A DNA stretch of 64,000 bases, from assembly GCF_947623445.1 (NCBI RefSeq), contig NC_135246.1, forward strand, positions 15,855,856-15,919,855, read 5' to 3'. Position 1 is the first letter of the stretch; each line of letters starts with the position of its first letter. The DNA comes from Clavelina lepadiformis (taxonomy: Eukaryota; Chordata; Ascidiacea; Aplousobranchia; Clavelinidae). The position numbers and the translations under genes are program-made. Shown one piece after another: positions 27,601 to 39,900 of the stretch. The notes under the pieces were generated by a model. That model was not told the origin of the DNA and did no database searches. It was given only the letters and a program-made list of their open reading frames with translations.

Positions 27601-28606
27601 CCTATTTCCTGGCTATTTATTCAGTTACTTTATTGCAGGAAGTAAAATATCTGCCAAATCAATTGTATCAATCAAATTGTAATTATTATAATTTTAAATA
27701 AATTCAAAAGAATTAATGTAAATTAAAAAAAATTTGTACTGTGCAAATTGAAATAAATTAAAATAATTTAAAAAGTGATAAAAATTCAATTAAAACATTA
27801 GAAATGCAGATTAAAAAGTTCAAAATTCATTAAATTTCTAGTTAGTTAAAAAAAGTATAAAAAGTCAAGTAAATTTAAACAAATTTTAAAAGTTGGTAGA
27901 CTATTAAGTTAAATAAACTCCAAACAAAGCTTATAAAAACTGAAAGAGACTACATTTTAAAAAACTCAAATAAATCTAATTAATCCTAAGCAATTGGTAA
28001 CTGGCTTTATCGTCTTCGTTCCAGATATAATGCGGCTGATTTTGTTTTTTCCACGATTATCGGATTTTCAAATGATCCACCCGTAGTTAAGACTGTGATA
28101 ATGACAGTTTCCTAAAAAGCTGACTTAAGTATCGGTAGCCAATTTTGAATCTTGCATTTGTCTGCAAAAGATACGATAATGCCAGTTGCCTATTAATCAG
28201 CTCATAATTAATTAAACCTATTTGACTTTTTTACAAATGTATTGCAATTTTAGTAAACGTTATTTGGTTTTATTTAGATTAATTGAAGTTTATTAAAGTT
28301 TAAATGAAATTTTTAAATTTGTTAATTTGTATTTGTGGTTAATATTTGTTTGTATTTTTACATGAATTCAATTCAATTTTTAGAAACTTGTAAAAGTTTT
28401 CGTGCTTTTCTTTTGATTTTTTTGAATTTTCAATGCTTTTATAAATCTAATAAAAATGTATTCAATTCGTTCAAATTTATTCTACTCTCCATTAAGCCTT
28501 ATGAATTTATTTAAAATTATGAGCTTTAGAACAAACAACAAGTGATTTGCCAAGTAGTGTACTTTAACCAACACAGTAACTAAACAAGTATATAACCAGG
28601 AAACAT
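27600..28606. repeat. About 1 kb AT-rich foldback element
   Basis: The left end (around 27604, tttcctggctatttattcag) is mirrored by the right end (around 28574-28605, read on the minus strand as tttcctggttatatacttg then ttagttactg). Inner segments also pair: caattggtaactggctttat near 27991 against ggcaactggcattatcgta on the minus strand near 28180. The left arm is A-rich and the right arm T-rich on the plus strand, as expected for a degenerate long hairpin. No ORF. Most likely a non-autonomous foldback/MITE-type element; family unknown. Confidence 0.55.
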
Positions 28607-30950
28607 GTAATCAACTTTTACTAGGATGGACATTATAGTTTCCACTCTCTCCGGCTGTTTGTATTGTTATCGTGTTTTTGCATCTCCTGAGGGCGCCTCT
28701 TATTGTTATCGGTTTGCCTTTTTTTCTATTTTAACCTAAAGCTAAAGAAGGTTATACACTGTATGTAAATTCTACTGGTAATAATACACGGCTTTAAATC
28801 GTTTGTGGTTAAACACGCGACGCGTTACGAAAATCAGCAGCAAGACTATAGTGAAATACTCGTCACAAAAGAATAGGCCAACAGGAATTCTCAGACTTTT
28901 TTGACTCGTAACCCAATTTTGGGGGTAAGATTTTCTGTAACCTTTTGTAGTGGAAGCGATTTGCAATAAATAAAATTTACTATGATAAAAAAGCAGATAA
29001 GCATTATATTTATTCGGGTTTGAACATGCTTCTGATTTACCCCTTGAATGTTTTTATCATTGGAACAATTGAATTTTTATCTTTGTTTTCACACAAAGAA
29101 AATACAACGTACAAGTCGCTTTTTATTTAACTTCAATTTATTTTTATCTCGTATAGGGTCAAAGTGAAGTAGACAGAAAGACTAGCTAATAACATTGCAA
29201 AATTCAGGCGTAAAAACTTGAAATTTTTCGAATGTTTCTGAAAAAAATTCTTACAGAAACGACTATCGTTTAGCTATATATTGCAAAATATAATAAACAT
29301 CAGCAAACGCTGGCAAAATTATCAAACTTTGTTTTCACGAAGAACCTGAAGTTTGTTTAACAACCGCCGTATTTGGCAATTGGCAGGGTCAGTTTGCGTG
29401 GAGCGTTTTCACGTGTTGAGGAAGGGAAGGCCGTAAAATATACGTTCTGAAATGTCACAAATGTGTGCTGTGGTTATTGATATATCTTTTACTGCGAATA
29501 GTAATTCTAACATATAATCCATAGCTCACACAGACAAGTGTTTTGTTGCTGTACGAACAGTGGTTACTTTGGTTGGTTAAAAAAGTTTATTTATTTATTA
29601 AAAAGCGAATTTCCGATTAAACCACAGCTGAAGAATGCAACTGCCTGTACGAGAAGTCCTGAGATACAGAGTTTACAAAAACGTCAAACTTTGTTACATC
29701 ACTGAAAAAAGATTTTTGCTGACACCCGTATTGCTCGGAATAACAAAACATTTGACGTTCATGTTTGAAAGATACTGATTATTCTAGAGAAAAACAAGCA
29801 AGCTTTTAGGAGGAGGCTTTATTTACTGTAACTCCCGCTAAATATGACAGTACTATTGCTTAGATGGATTATTCAAACTCTTAATAGGTGACACCGATAA
29901 CGTAATCTCGCCAGCACGAATTTCATATATATTATTACTTTTAACCGAAATTTTGAATAGCTCATATTTCTTTAAACTTTTCTTTAGTTTGAAAAGTCAT
30001 AAAAAATATTTCGAGATTGTGACAAGAAAATTAGCTGCAAGCATGAAAAGCAGTGAACAAAAAAATGCTGACTTCTTGGTATTTCCAGAAAATATACAGT
30101 GTTTTTTTAACCTTTTGTCGTGACCGCAAACTGTGTTATGGACGTTAACTATGTATGAAAAACTAACTATTAAAATTAATTATCATTTTCAACACGAATC
30201 AAACGCATTGACCGACCGTGCTTGCACGAGCGATTGGTGCGGCGAGCTAAACCGAGGTAAACGGCAATCTTGAGGATTAATTTTTTAAAATTTGGCACAG
30301 AAATGTTACTGCGTGAAGTGACACTTCTGCATCAAGATATACGAATCAGAAGAGTGCGTTGTCGTCTTACGATCTCATGTTTTTTTATGTTTGAGTAATT
30401 GCTATGCATGTCCACTTAGCCTCAGTCGTGTTGTGTTGTTGTGTGTTGTTTTTGCTCGAACAAATTCGTAAAAATACTAACTAAGTAAAAATACTAATCC
30501 CTATAAATCGAACGGGGATCAAGAATATTAAAGCTTTTAGTAGCCTGTACGTTGCAGGCGTATCGACAGTAATGTTGACGCTTAAACGCTATTAAAAAGT
30601 TAGAAAATTTACTCCCAAAAGCTAACCGCTAGCGTTACAGGACTAAATCCACCCGCATATATAGCGAGAAATTATTCGCGGAATAATGCGAGCGCATGAT
30701 ATAGCTGCGACGGCTGGCTGCTCTTATTGGTATTTTTTTTATTTAGGTTTTCGACAATATTTAATATTTTCTGTTATGCTTTTTGTTAATTTGCTAAACC
30801 AGATGAGGAACAACGATTAAAAAAACAAAGAGACTAAGACCATTACAAAAGTATTATATTTGCTGTGTTTTAGTTGCTAAGTTATTTCTGTTAAAACATA
30901 CATTTAAGAAGTTTTTACATTATAGCCTAGTGGTTTTACACTGCAGTCTG
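28607..30950. other. Gene-free interval; probable upstream region of receptor gene
   Basis: About 2.3 kb before the receptor start codon. I see no coding signal. Any promoter of the receptor gene should lie here, but I cannot point to a specific core element. Confidence 0.4.
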
Positions 30951-33900
30951 ATGGATATCTATCATTACGTCATCGTGTTGGCAGCGTTGTACGAAGGTGA
31001 GCTAATTTTCAAAATGTATTTTAATAACTTATAACATAGAGCATCTATGCATCAATAAGTTAATCTGGACTTTTTATGGTGATTGATGCCAGTATAGGGA
31101 TTCGTTTAAAATTTTGCTTATTAAACATGTTATGGTTGCGGGTGTTATAATTAAGAAGTTTACTGCTGCCCCTATGCTTGGCTACAGGTCACTCATTGTG
31201 GCTAACCTTAAATGTGTATTACGCCAGTCGCCAGTAACATGTACTGTAAGCAGCAGGCAGTTAATTTTTGTTGTGCAAAAGAAACTATGTATGACCGAAA
31301 AATTTTAAAGTGCAAAAATACTATATACCTGTCCATCAGGCGTTGTCTGTAAACTTTTGAACTTATCTTCTATGTAATGGCACTTAAATTGCTGTTATAA
31401 TATTAAAAACGTTAATTGCGACTTAAACTGATTTTTCAGTAATTCAAAAGCCTAAATATTTATTTTCTCAAATATTTAAGTCACTGTTCATACAAAATTT
31501 TTTTAAACTTATTGAATTTTTAAATATATTTAAACATTTACGTAACGAAAATTCTCTCATTCATGAAACCAGGCTAAAATTTCACGTTAACGACGAATCG
31601 CAACGCCCTTAGCTGAGAGTAACTACGTATTGTGTAGCGTCGTCCCACTAAAACAGTGGTTCCCAAACTATGGTACGCGTACCCCTAGTGGTACACGAAG
31701 GTCTTCCAGGTGGTACGCGAGCAACTTATCAAGTTCACACCAAACGATCACAAAAGATCTTTTATTGTCGTCGGCATTATTTTAATTCAAATAAATTAGG
31801 AAGAGCGTGAAATTTCATGCTATATTCCCTACTGAATACTAATTCCTTAGGGTATTCACGCATTGGATTGTAAAACAGGGTTTCTTTGTGACGAAATAGA
31901 ACGTCATTAATTACTACGTAGCAAATCCTTGAAGTCAGTTTTTGTAATACGTTAGTTATGTTGTAGCACTGTAGCGAGGGCGGTAAAAGTTCGACTAATT
32001 TTTGTTTAATATTCACGAGCCTTTAGTAAACATTTTGCCTATCATTTTTTATTTTTGAATTCTGGAGTTTTGTCGGACCACCCACAATGTAGGTGGTACG
32101 AGAACGCTGCATGAACCAAAAAAATGGTACGCGAGTAGATAAAGTTTGGGAACCACTGCACTAAAAAAACAAACCGATCAACTTTATGAAACCACATTTA
32201 ATTGGTCACACCCAGACACCGACTCATCTTCCCATAAAAAACTCACAATCTTTATATTTAACGAAGGTGCTAAACCATGTAATCAAAATAGATAAAAAAA
32301 AAATCGCGAAAGGTATTAATTGATGAAAACGCTACAAACGTAAGCACAATGACGAGCAACCACACAGTACGTGAGAAACGGATACTTATACGGATACTTC
32401 TTGATTCTTATATTTAAATACAGTAAATCTTGCTTAAACCGCCAGTTAAAGCTAAAAAACACAAAGTGATAGTTTGCATATGCATATGCATAAAACATGT
32501 TTTTGCATAAATAACTTATGCGCTTAATGAACAGCTTATAGTCTACATGGTATGACATTTATCCGCCCTTAGGCCACGTTGCCACTTATGCGGTCAGTGT
32601 GAATAACTTGAAGAGATATAATGTTATTGCCATATTTCAGAGCTTAAGTTTTTAACGATGCTGCTATGTTACCATTGTGCGTGTATTGCGTTATAGCTTA
32701 TATGTTTTACCGTTTTCAGTTAATTTTATTTGTTGAAAATTTTTATTATATATAAATAAATAAACAAAAAGAAAAAAACCTTTTTTAGTAAACGGGAAGG
32801 TTAATTTTCCCCCAAAGCGAAACCCCACATGTTAAAAATTGATTCAATCTACAACTCGAATACCTTACAGCCTCCAACAATAAGCTTAGAAAATATTTGG
32901 AACGTATTAGAATCCATGAGTTTTGGGATAATGTCTTAGAATGAACGATCAAGTTTGGAATTTTGTATTATGCTATGCAAAACTCGAAGAATAATATTGT
33001 AACACGCATGTATTGTGTAATGTATGGAAAAAACCTTTTAACATGAAAGGGACAATGTATACGCCAGAGGTGTCCAACCTTTTTGGTCAAAGGGCTACAT
33101 GCGATTTACGAATGATTGCGCGGGCCACTTGAGTGTTTACTGCTAATATCTAAGTTAATTAAAACCTTCACACCAAATTTCTAATCTTAGAAATAAATTG
33201 TGATGCAATAAAATAACTTGAACAGTTGTGCCTGCACTAGAGACTATAGTATATTATCTATCTATTGCTCTATTATCTATATTAATTATCTATTATCTCT
33301 ATACTACCTATTGCTCTATAGTATAGAGTCTATACTCTATACTAGTATAGACTATAGAGCAATAGACAATGAAAATAATAAATGCAAATTTATCGAAATG
33401 TAAGTTCGTCATATAATACGTAGGCGATTCAGTTGATATTATAAGTCATTTCGAAAAATACCGCGCGGGCCACTCAGAATCTTCCACGGGCCACGGGTTG
33501 GACACCCTTGTATACGCTATATTTTAGCTTTATATGCTATTTTTCTTTGAATGTTTATTTGGCGACAATGCGTAAAATTTATTCTACAAATATTTTTTTG
33601 GTTTACTCTGCGATGACATGGACTGCTGATATAGCCGTAAACGTAACTATGGGTAAACAACTTTTGGAAAGCAGCTAAACTGTTATCACGTTCAGAGTAA
33701 TCAATTTAACTTTACACAGGTTTTTGGTGTTTAGTCTATTAGTCCTAAAACATAAAAACACATTTCTGTCCAATTTTTTCATTTACCACAATTGTAGGGA
33801 GGGGGCAGTGGTGCACTTTGTCGGATCTTGTTTCGCATGCCGTGACAAGCTTGCACATATATGGGTAGAATATGTGATTCTTTAATTGTAAATGCCGGTA

Positions 33901-36900
33901 ACTACTTGTTTTGCAGTTCAAGCTTGGGTTGGTCCCAACGAATCTGTGATAGCTCCCGGCCAAAACTTTTCCTTCACTTGCAAAACAAGACAAAATCAAT
34001 CCAGCGAGGTTAACAAGTTTGGAAATTAAATTAAGTAGCCTAACCTTTATTGATTTGTTCTTAATAGACCATTTTCAAAATAGAACATCAAATGGCGCAT
34101 TATTGGAGACCCGCGTACTCATGACGTCATAAAACTGGGCAAGAATTTTACAAGAATCGCACTAAAAGAGGAAGACGGTAAAGTCTATAAAACTGGACAG
34201 GTCAGTCAAGCATGTTGTCGCAGATTTGCGGAAATTTGAAAAATACCGAATACGATTACATCGAATATGAAAATTCGCACGTCTGGCAAGTGGAAAGACC
34301 AAATGCAGAAGAGTTAAACGTTTCGATTATGAGTGAACTGTCTTCATATCAATGCATGTACTGACAACACGAGTAACGACGCAAACTAATTTGGAAGTAC
34401 GGTGGTTATCCTCAAAACAAGAGTCAACCATTATCGAGTGACCTAAGCCGCTCTCTTGCGAATCCTTAGATCCAAATATTTCACGCTGTAGAAGTGTAGA
34501 GATAACCGAAATATCGAAAACATCTGTCTCGCTTCCGCTCAGGGTAAAATAAAATGGGTAGACTATGCCTCCTAGGCATAATGTCGACGGCAAAAAGCAG
34601 TCGAGGAAAGTTTTGATCTCTGAAGTATGGGATCCACCTTAGCCTAAAAAATTAATACAAAATCATGAACAATATGCGTAAAAATGGCTTGAAAGCTAAT
34701 AACTAAAGAAGTACTTACGTTTTAAATAAATAATGTAGGCCGGCATCCAACGCCAGCAACATGAAAAAAATGTTTTCTTGACTTCCAGTATTTTGTTGTA
34801 GTGTCAAAAATGTAAGTTATTTTATCTCAACGTCAAAACGAAAAGAAATGTAGGTATCAAAACTGGGACTTCCCCTCTATCTAACTTCTCTCGCACTCAT
34901 CTTCACAAAAATGCCAAACTGAAGAGTACAGTGTGAGTGTTGAGGGACCTTCAGCAAGATTTAACTTGCTCTTGTTCAATAGTCCTGTTGAACATTTTAA
35001 GATTTGGGCAGTATCACATAAAAACAATCAGAAATGGTTTTTTGAAAAAGCGCAGTCACAAGCTTAGTATTTGACTAACTGGTGGCTTGAGCAATAAATA
35101 ATTGTCACTGAGTGTAAGTCATGCGCATGCAAACACTTTCCTCGATAGTGATGTCTATTTTGTATTATGTTAAAATCAATCATGCTTTAATATTGATATT
35201 GTGGTGCAGATGATGTAAGCATGTGATTATGGTTTGAGGAATTGACCATTTCATCGTAACTAGGTCACGCAGCCCATAGTTAAAGATAGACGTTTAGTTC
35301 AGGGGAGTGGGCATACATAAGGTTGATTTTTGTTGTTTAGGGTTTAACTGAAGTTAGATTTACATTAGAAGGTTGATTTAGGTCAGGTTTAAGTTACTTT
35401 CTTATTTAGTTAGGTTAACAAAAAACCTGTGAAAATAGCTTCAAACGTACGATTTTTTTTTGTAAAATAGTGGCAGCCAAACACAAACGCTCCAAACCTC
35501 AACCTGTTTTAACATGAGCTGACAAAAGTAAAAAAGTCATTTATTTATTTTTTTTGTAGTGTGTCTGCAATCTTTTGCTATGGTAAATAATTATGTATAA
35601 ACATATACCAAGGGGTGGACATTCTTTCAATACACTGAATTTTTCAACGGTAACCAAAACATTAACCTGTACAAAGTACAGGAAATAGGTAAATTTTTAA
35701 GCAAATATTCAATCAGCAATGACTATATTCTTTTTAGCATTTAACAGGTCCCACTCCACTACCATGCGTTGTAAATTGTACATATTTTCTGTGTTGTTAA
35801 TTATGTGCAGGCGTAAATATCTTTTCTCTAGATAACCTGTCGACTGGCTGAGACTGAAAATGACACAGTGAATACGATTTATTGCTTAAAAAATGCAGCA
35901 GTGTGGAAAAAGGTACTAAACCATTTTTGTACAAAGCTCTGACTTTAGTCATGAATGAAAAACAAACTTATCTTTTAATGTTTTTTGTAATGTTTAAAAG
36001 TAACAACAGATTTTAAGATTCATGTGATGTAAGATTTTGTTAGTTTTATATAGTTTTCCATACCTGCATATAAATTTTATTTACGTTGTTTTCATTAATT
36101 TAGAAATCCTGGAAAAATTTCTTCAAACCCCCAAAACAAGTTGTCTTGCTTGTAGAATGCTTCCAATCTATCATATCAAATGCTAACTTACATATCAGAC
36201 GTATGTAAATTTTGAAGTTTATAAAATAGATCAGTTACTTGTATTTTCACCAAAAAAGCTAGTTCATATTTATCACAGAATGAGAAAACAAAATAATTTC
36301 AATTAGAGTCACACTTCACAGTAATGCTGTTTCTTATTCAAAATTGTTTCATTTAAAGTTTTACCAAAATCTCCAAGTCTGTCTTGTTTGATACTTGATT
36401 ACGAAGAGCTACACTGCAGATGGAGAAACCAAGGCAGCGAAACTAACTACACTTTGATTTATCACACAACTGAAATGTAAGAATACTATACAATGATTTC
36501 TGTGCTCTGCTTGCTTTGTTTCGAAATAAGCATGTTCCTTGTTGGTTGAGTGTTTTAGTACACTAAACGTTACACATTAAATGTTTGAGTATTGAAGCAA
36601 CTGCAAAATTTGCTGTTGACATTTCGCCTCATGAACTGTTGTAATCAACCTTTTTATACTTGTTTATATTGTTGTATATTGCTACTCAAATGGTACAAAG
36701 CCTGTTTAATATTTGTTATTACTCACAAATATAATACTTCGATTACTAGAGTGTTAATACTTGGTTTATACTTGAAAATTTTGTTGTTTTGAAGCGGATA
36801 TCAACAGACGCATTTTGAAGCTTGTAATGGAACACGGGACACTTCTTGTGTTGTAAAGTTTGACAGGGACCAGCATAAAAACCTTAACTTGTTTTACTAT

Positions 36901-39900
36901 ATGAGATTGAATATCACACTGAAAGCCACTAACCTTGTGGGGTCAAGCAGTACCTCCTTGAACTGTTATCCAGCAGGTTGAACATATATATATATATATA
37001 CTCTATATTTAATCAAATACAAGGCACCACTGGTGAAAATCAAAGTTTTATTTCTGCCAAAGTCTCGTTAACCCATTCATGTTAGCTTGATCGGGGCAAA
37101 ATACAATCTATAATTGCCCTGATAAAGTTCACCCAAATGGATTAACAAAACATTGGCAGATATAAATTTCTGTATTTCACCAGTGGTGCCTTGTATTTGA
37201 TGTTATTATATCTGGTGGCAACCATAGTATACTCTATATTTGTTGTTGTTTTCGTAGCTTTAAAGCAGTGGTTCTCATACGTCAAGCTGCAATAACCTTC
37301 TTTGCCTTGAATGTTTTGAAAACTCTTTCCAATTGTCTACGTTCTTAAAAAAAGTCCTGCTATAAAAAAAGCTATTCCTTATATGTCATGTAATTACTTG
37401 TGTAAGTAGTGTTTCAGGATAAATTTTTACATAACCCCACCTCTTTATTGTGCCACAGTGACATCAGTAAAGTATAATGCAGGAGCACTGTGACTATTTT
37501 AAGTTTTTGGTAATAATGTAATCAATTTTTGTATGTTTTTGTTATGTTAAAGCTACTATTGTAGCAAAGCAATTGATCATTCTTATCACTGCTAAAGTTT
37601 GAGGTTGGAGTTGGTTACTATTTTCTGTTTGAAGCACATCAACTTAATAAATAGAATTGTGTTTAAAAAACTTTAATTATAATTTAGGCAATATGATATC
37701 AGTAGTCTAGTTTACCTTCTAAATATGCCATGTGTTACAGAAATATGTCCATTGTATTAGTTTACCGCTTGCTTGAGACTCACTGCTCTGAAGTAAGAAG
37801 TTTATGTTAACATTTATTGTTATCAAAGTTTTTAAAAATGAGAAACACATAGACTTAACTGGTATAAGCTTAGATATTGAAAAACTTTGGATTTATGAAC
37901 TGAATAGGAATCCTTTCAAATCTGTAATGTTTAAAATTTGTTAAGTGTGCTTAATATTTATCCTGTTATTTAGCAATTCCCAGTGCACCTAAAGGAATCG
38001 TGCTACGCAGTAAATATTATGCTGATGAGCGTGAGGTGGATCTATCTTTGGGATTAAATACATCTTTAGATTATTTTAGCTTAGGAAGAAAACTGTTAAA
38101 TTATCAAGTAAAGTTTAACATTATATTTAACTACTTTGTGATATCAATAACAAAAGGTGCTCAGCTGGTGAATTAATTCTTTTATGAACCTACATTTTGC
38201 AAACTCATGCGTGTGAGCTTCGTCAGGGCATATTACAATAAAAGGATAAGAAATATTTTTTAAAAACTAGTACCACATAAAATTACCCGGATACGAGCAA
38301 TAACTACGGAGCGATTATGATGTATGATATTATGACATAGGAAGCAAAAAATTACACAAAAAAGCAAAGGTTAAAAACTAGCGGTTAACAACAAAAAAAA
38401 TATAACAGGTTTAAGTAAAGTATTGCGAGTATGCAGGTGACAATAGTGTGTCCTTTTATCGTTTGTTACATCATATTGTGAAATGTTGGTTCATAAAAGA
38501 ATTAATTCACCATCTGAGCACTTTTTGTTATTAAAATTATGCTTGGTGGCAAACGCATTATTTTTTGATATGTTAATCATTGAAATAAATTTACCTACTA
38601 TGGTCAATGTAATATTGATACAATGGCCATATTAATAAACATGTAACCACACTAATCTGTTATATGTGTTGGGGTATTTTTACTACAATGAATTTAACAA
38701 AATTTTGCTTTTTGCTTGCAGTATCTTCATGTTGGTGATGACAACCAAGGCAAAGCCCTTCTTGAAAGGCTACAAAATAATGAGGTTAAATCATCACTTA
38801 TTAATAAGTCAAAAGCAGAAATTACAAAACTACAAATTTACATAGTAAATTTAAGAGCATTTTACTAGACTTTTTAAACAGTTTGTGAACAAGAAAAATT
38901 TCACATAAAAATAAAATTTCTATATCTGAACAGAATCACTTTTCATGGGAGTGCTGGAATGCATTTTGTGAAACTCCACCAGACAATAATAATGCTTTTG
39001 ACTGGACGAGTAAAACGTTATTATGGGAAAACGAAGAAATGGTATTTTGTTTGGATTTTCATCAAAACAGTGTTAAAACCAGTTATTGATTTTCTTCCTT
39101 TTCCCTTGACCCAGCTATAACTTTTCTTCTTTGCTTCAGACCGCCGATATGTTGGACCTAATGGCAAACACATCGTATGTTGTACGTGCCCGCTACAAAG
39201 CTCAAAACATCAGTCTCGATCTTTGTTCACCAGACGTCTGGAGCGACTTCAGTTACTCAAACGTAACTAAAACTGAACCGATAAAGCCTGGTAAAACTGA
39301 AGTGGCAATGCTGTGGTTTGAGCATCCCACAGGTAAAGTCTTGTGCATCAGTGCAATCAGGAATTCATAATAAAATTAAAAGTTATTTATTGCTTTGCAT
39401 GTTTATAATGATAGTAATGTCTTGGTATTTTCAAACTAATGTTTTTTAAATTGTAGAGTTTGTGCAGAAATTTCTTGTACATGATGGGAGTTTTATTCTA
39501 GCCTGGAAAGAGGTGAATTTATTTACGAAAAAAATATTTAATCGGTGGTTTTTAAATCATAAGTGATAAAAAATTTTCTGAATTTTTACTCCCACCCACA
39601 AACAACTACTGTTTTTTTTATACAATTTTTGTAGTTTATTTTTCTTTTAATATGAGTTCAAAACGGTAATGATGAACGGTAATAATTCTTTATTAAATGA
39701 TTGTTTGTCTTCTTAGGACAATATTCCACACTACAAGTACAACCTGATTTCTGCTTATTCCTTAACTTTAAATTATAGCGGGTAAGTGGATTTGTTATTT
39801 CAGAGGATTGATTTTAAATAAAAGTTGTCCACATGCAAATGTCATTTGTTTCCGTTTACAGTGACAGCAAAGTAAAGTCAAATGATTTTTCAAACTGTGC

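Noticed and set aside
31777..32016. 79-codon ORF inside the hAT MITE
   Set aside because: No transposase catalytic or BED-finger residues. Far too short for hAT transposase (several hundred residues).
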